A DNA stretch of 6,167 nt from Sinorhizobium sp. Its GTDB lineage: Bacteria > Pseudomonadota > Alphaproteobacteria > Rhizobiales > Rhizobiaceae. A program made the translations under genes and the position numbers. Below are positions 5,969-6,167 of this stretch, piece by piece. The stretch's first letter is position 1, and each line of letters begins with the position of its first letter. Location of the stretch: assembly GCA_031178305.1 (NCBI GenBank), contig JAPSJG010000247.1:1-6167 (forward strand). Reading direction: 5' to 3'. The notes beneath the pieces were generated by a model. That model was not told the origin of the DNA and did no database searches. It saw only the letters and a program-made list of their open reading frames with translations.

Positions 5969-6116
5969 ATCACGATGGTCGAATCCACCTGAAATTAATT
6001 AAACTCACAAAAGTGATCGGTTCTAATGAGTTAACGCCGGATTGCCGGAGGAAAACGGCAGATAGTTTTCCTCACGACGCGCGGCGGGAAGCGCTTCGAA
6101 CTGCTTTCGATCGGCA
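5969..6116. other. Convergent spacer between apt and ychF with inverted repeats
   Basis: This 148-bp spacer is AT-richer than the genes at its left end. It holds several dyads: GATCAC (5968-5973) with GTGATC (6013-6018), the perfect 8-bp palindrome TTAATTAA (5995-6002), AACTCA (6002-6007) with TGAGTT (6027-6032), and the strong repeat at 6048-6073. No open frame is credible. The likely job is transcript ending for both neighbours. Confidence 0.5.
6048..6073. terminator. Possible bidirectional terminator hairpin between apt and ychF
   Basis: GAGGAAAAC (6048-6056) and GTTTTCCTC (6065-6073) form a perfect 9-bp stem with an 8-nt loop (GGCAGATA). It sits 80 bp past the apt stop and 44 bp past the ychF stop, where converging transcripts must end. 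The T and A runs are inside the stem rather than after it, so it is not a textbook intrinsic terminator. Confidence 0.4.
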
Positions 6117-6167
6117 TCAGGTGTTGAAGCGGAAGTGGATCACATCGCCGTCCTGGACGACATACTC
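6117..6167 (-). CDS. ychF: YchF/Obg-like ATPase, C-terminal fragment
   Basis: Only the last 16 codons and the TGA stop (6119-6117) are present. They read EYVVQDGDVIHFRFNT, which matches the very conserved end of the YchF TGS domain, where (K/E)YxVxDGDVxxFRFN is nearly invariant. YchF is a ribosome-associated P-loop protein of the Obg family that prefers ATP to GTP, with a C-terminal TGS domain. The catalytic domain lies outside the window. It converges with apt. Confidence is limited only by the short length visible. Confidence 0.85.
   Translation of the reverse strand, partial: EYVVQDGDVIHFRFNT

Overview
The window is high-GC DNA with dense, tightly packed genes. Protein families, gene order and a rhizobial-type promoter suggest an alphaproteobacterium of the Rhizobiaceae, most like Sinorhizobium/Ensifer or Rhizobium. 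This assignment rests on family recognition, not on a search. I see no rRNA, tRNA, CRISPR array, prophage or insertion sequence. The content looks like ordinary chromosomal core genome rather than an accessory island.

Layout. (1) 1-2068, minus strand: a three-gene run of MoxR AAA+ ATPase, DUF58 protein and the N-terminus of a BatA/DUF4159-type membrane protein, which is cut by the left edge. MoxR and DUF58 are 3 bp apart, and DUF58 and the BatA-like gene overlap by 4 bp (ATGA). A good sigma70-like promoter lies just upstream. (2) 2069-2326: a divergent intergenic region. (3) 2327-4832, plus strand: a three-gene operon of DUF1285 protein, CoA-type Nudix hydrolase and CCA-adding tRNA nucleotidyltransferase. 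Both junctions are 4-bp ATGA overlaps, so translation is probably coupled. (4) 4850-5035, minus strand: a 61-aa DUF1059 putative metal-binding protein, convergent with and only 17 bp from cca, with a very strong Shine-Dalgarno. (5) 5036-5425: a 390-bp non-coding stretch holding a perfect 10-bp GC-rich hairpin with an adjoining near-palindrome. (6) 5426-5968, plus strand: apt, adenine phosphoribosyltransferase. (7) 5969-6116: a short AT-richer convergent spacer with several inverted repeats. (8) 6117-6167, minus strand: the last 16 codons of ychF.

Function. The MoxR/DUF58/BatA genes form the familiar MoxR ATPase-VWA/DUF58 chaperone-like module, thought to mature or insert metal cofactors or to act in envelope stress. 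The second operon joins a protein of unknown role with CoA/nucleotide housecleaning and tRNA 3'-end maturation. apt performs adenine salvage. I found no convincing new multi-gene system. The items most worth a second look are the palindromic structures upstream of apt and between apt and ychF, and the coupled DUF1285-Nudix-cca operon.
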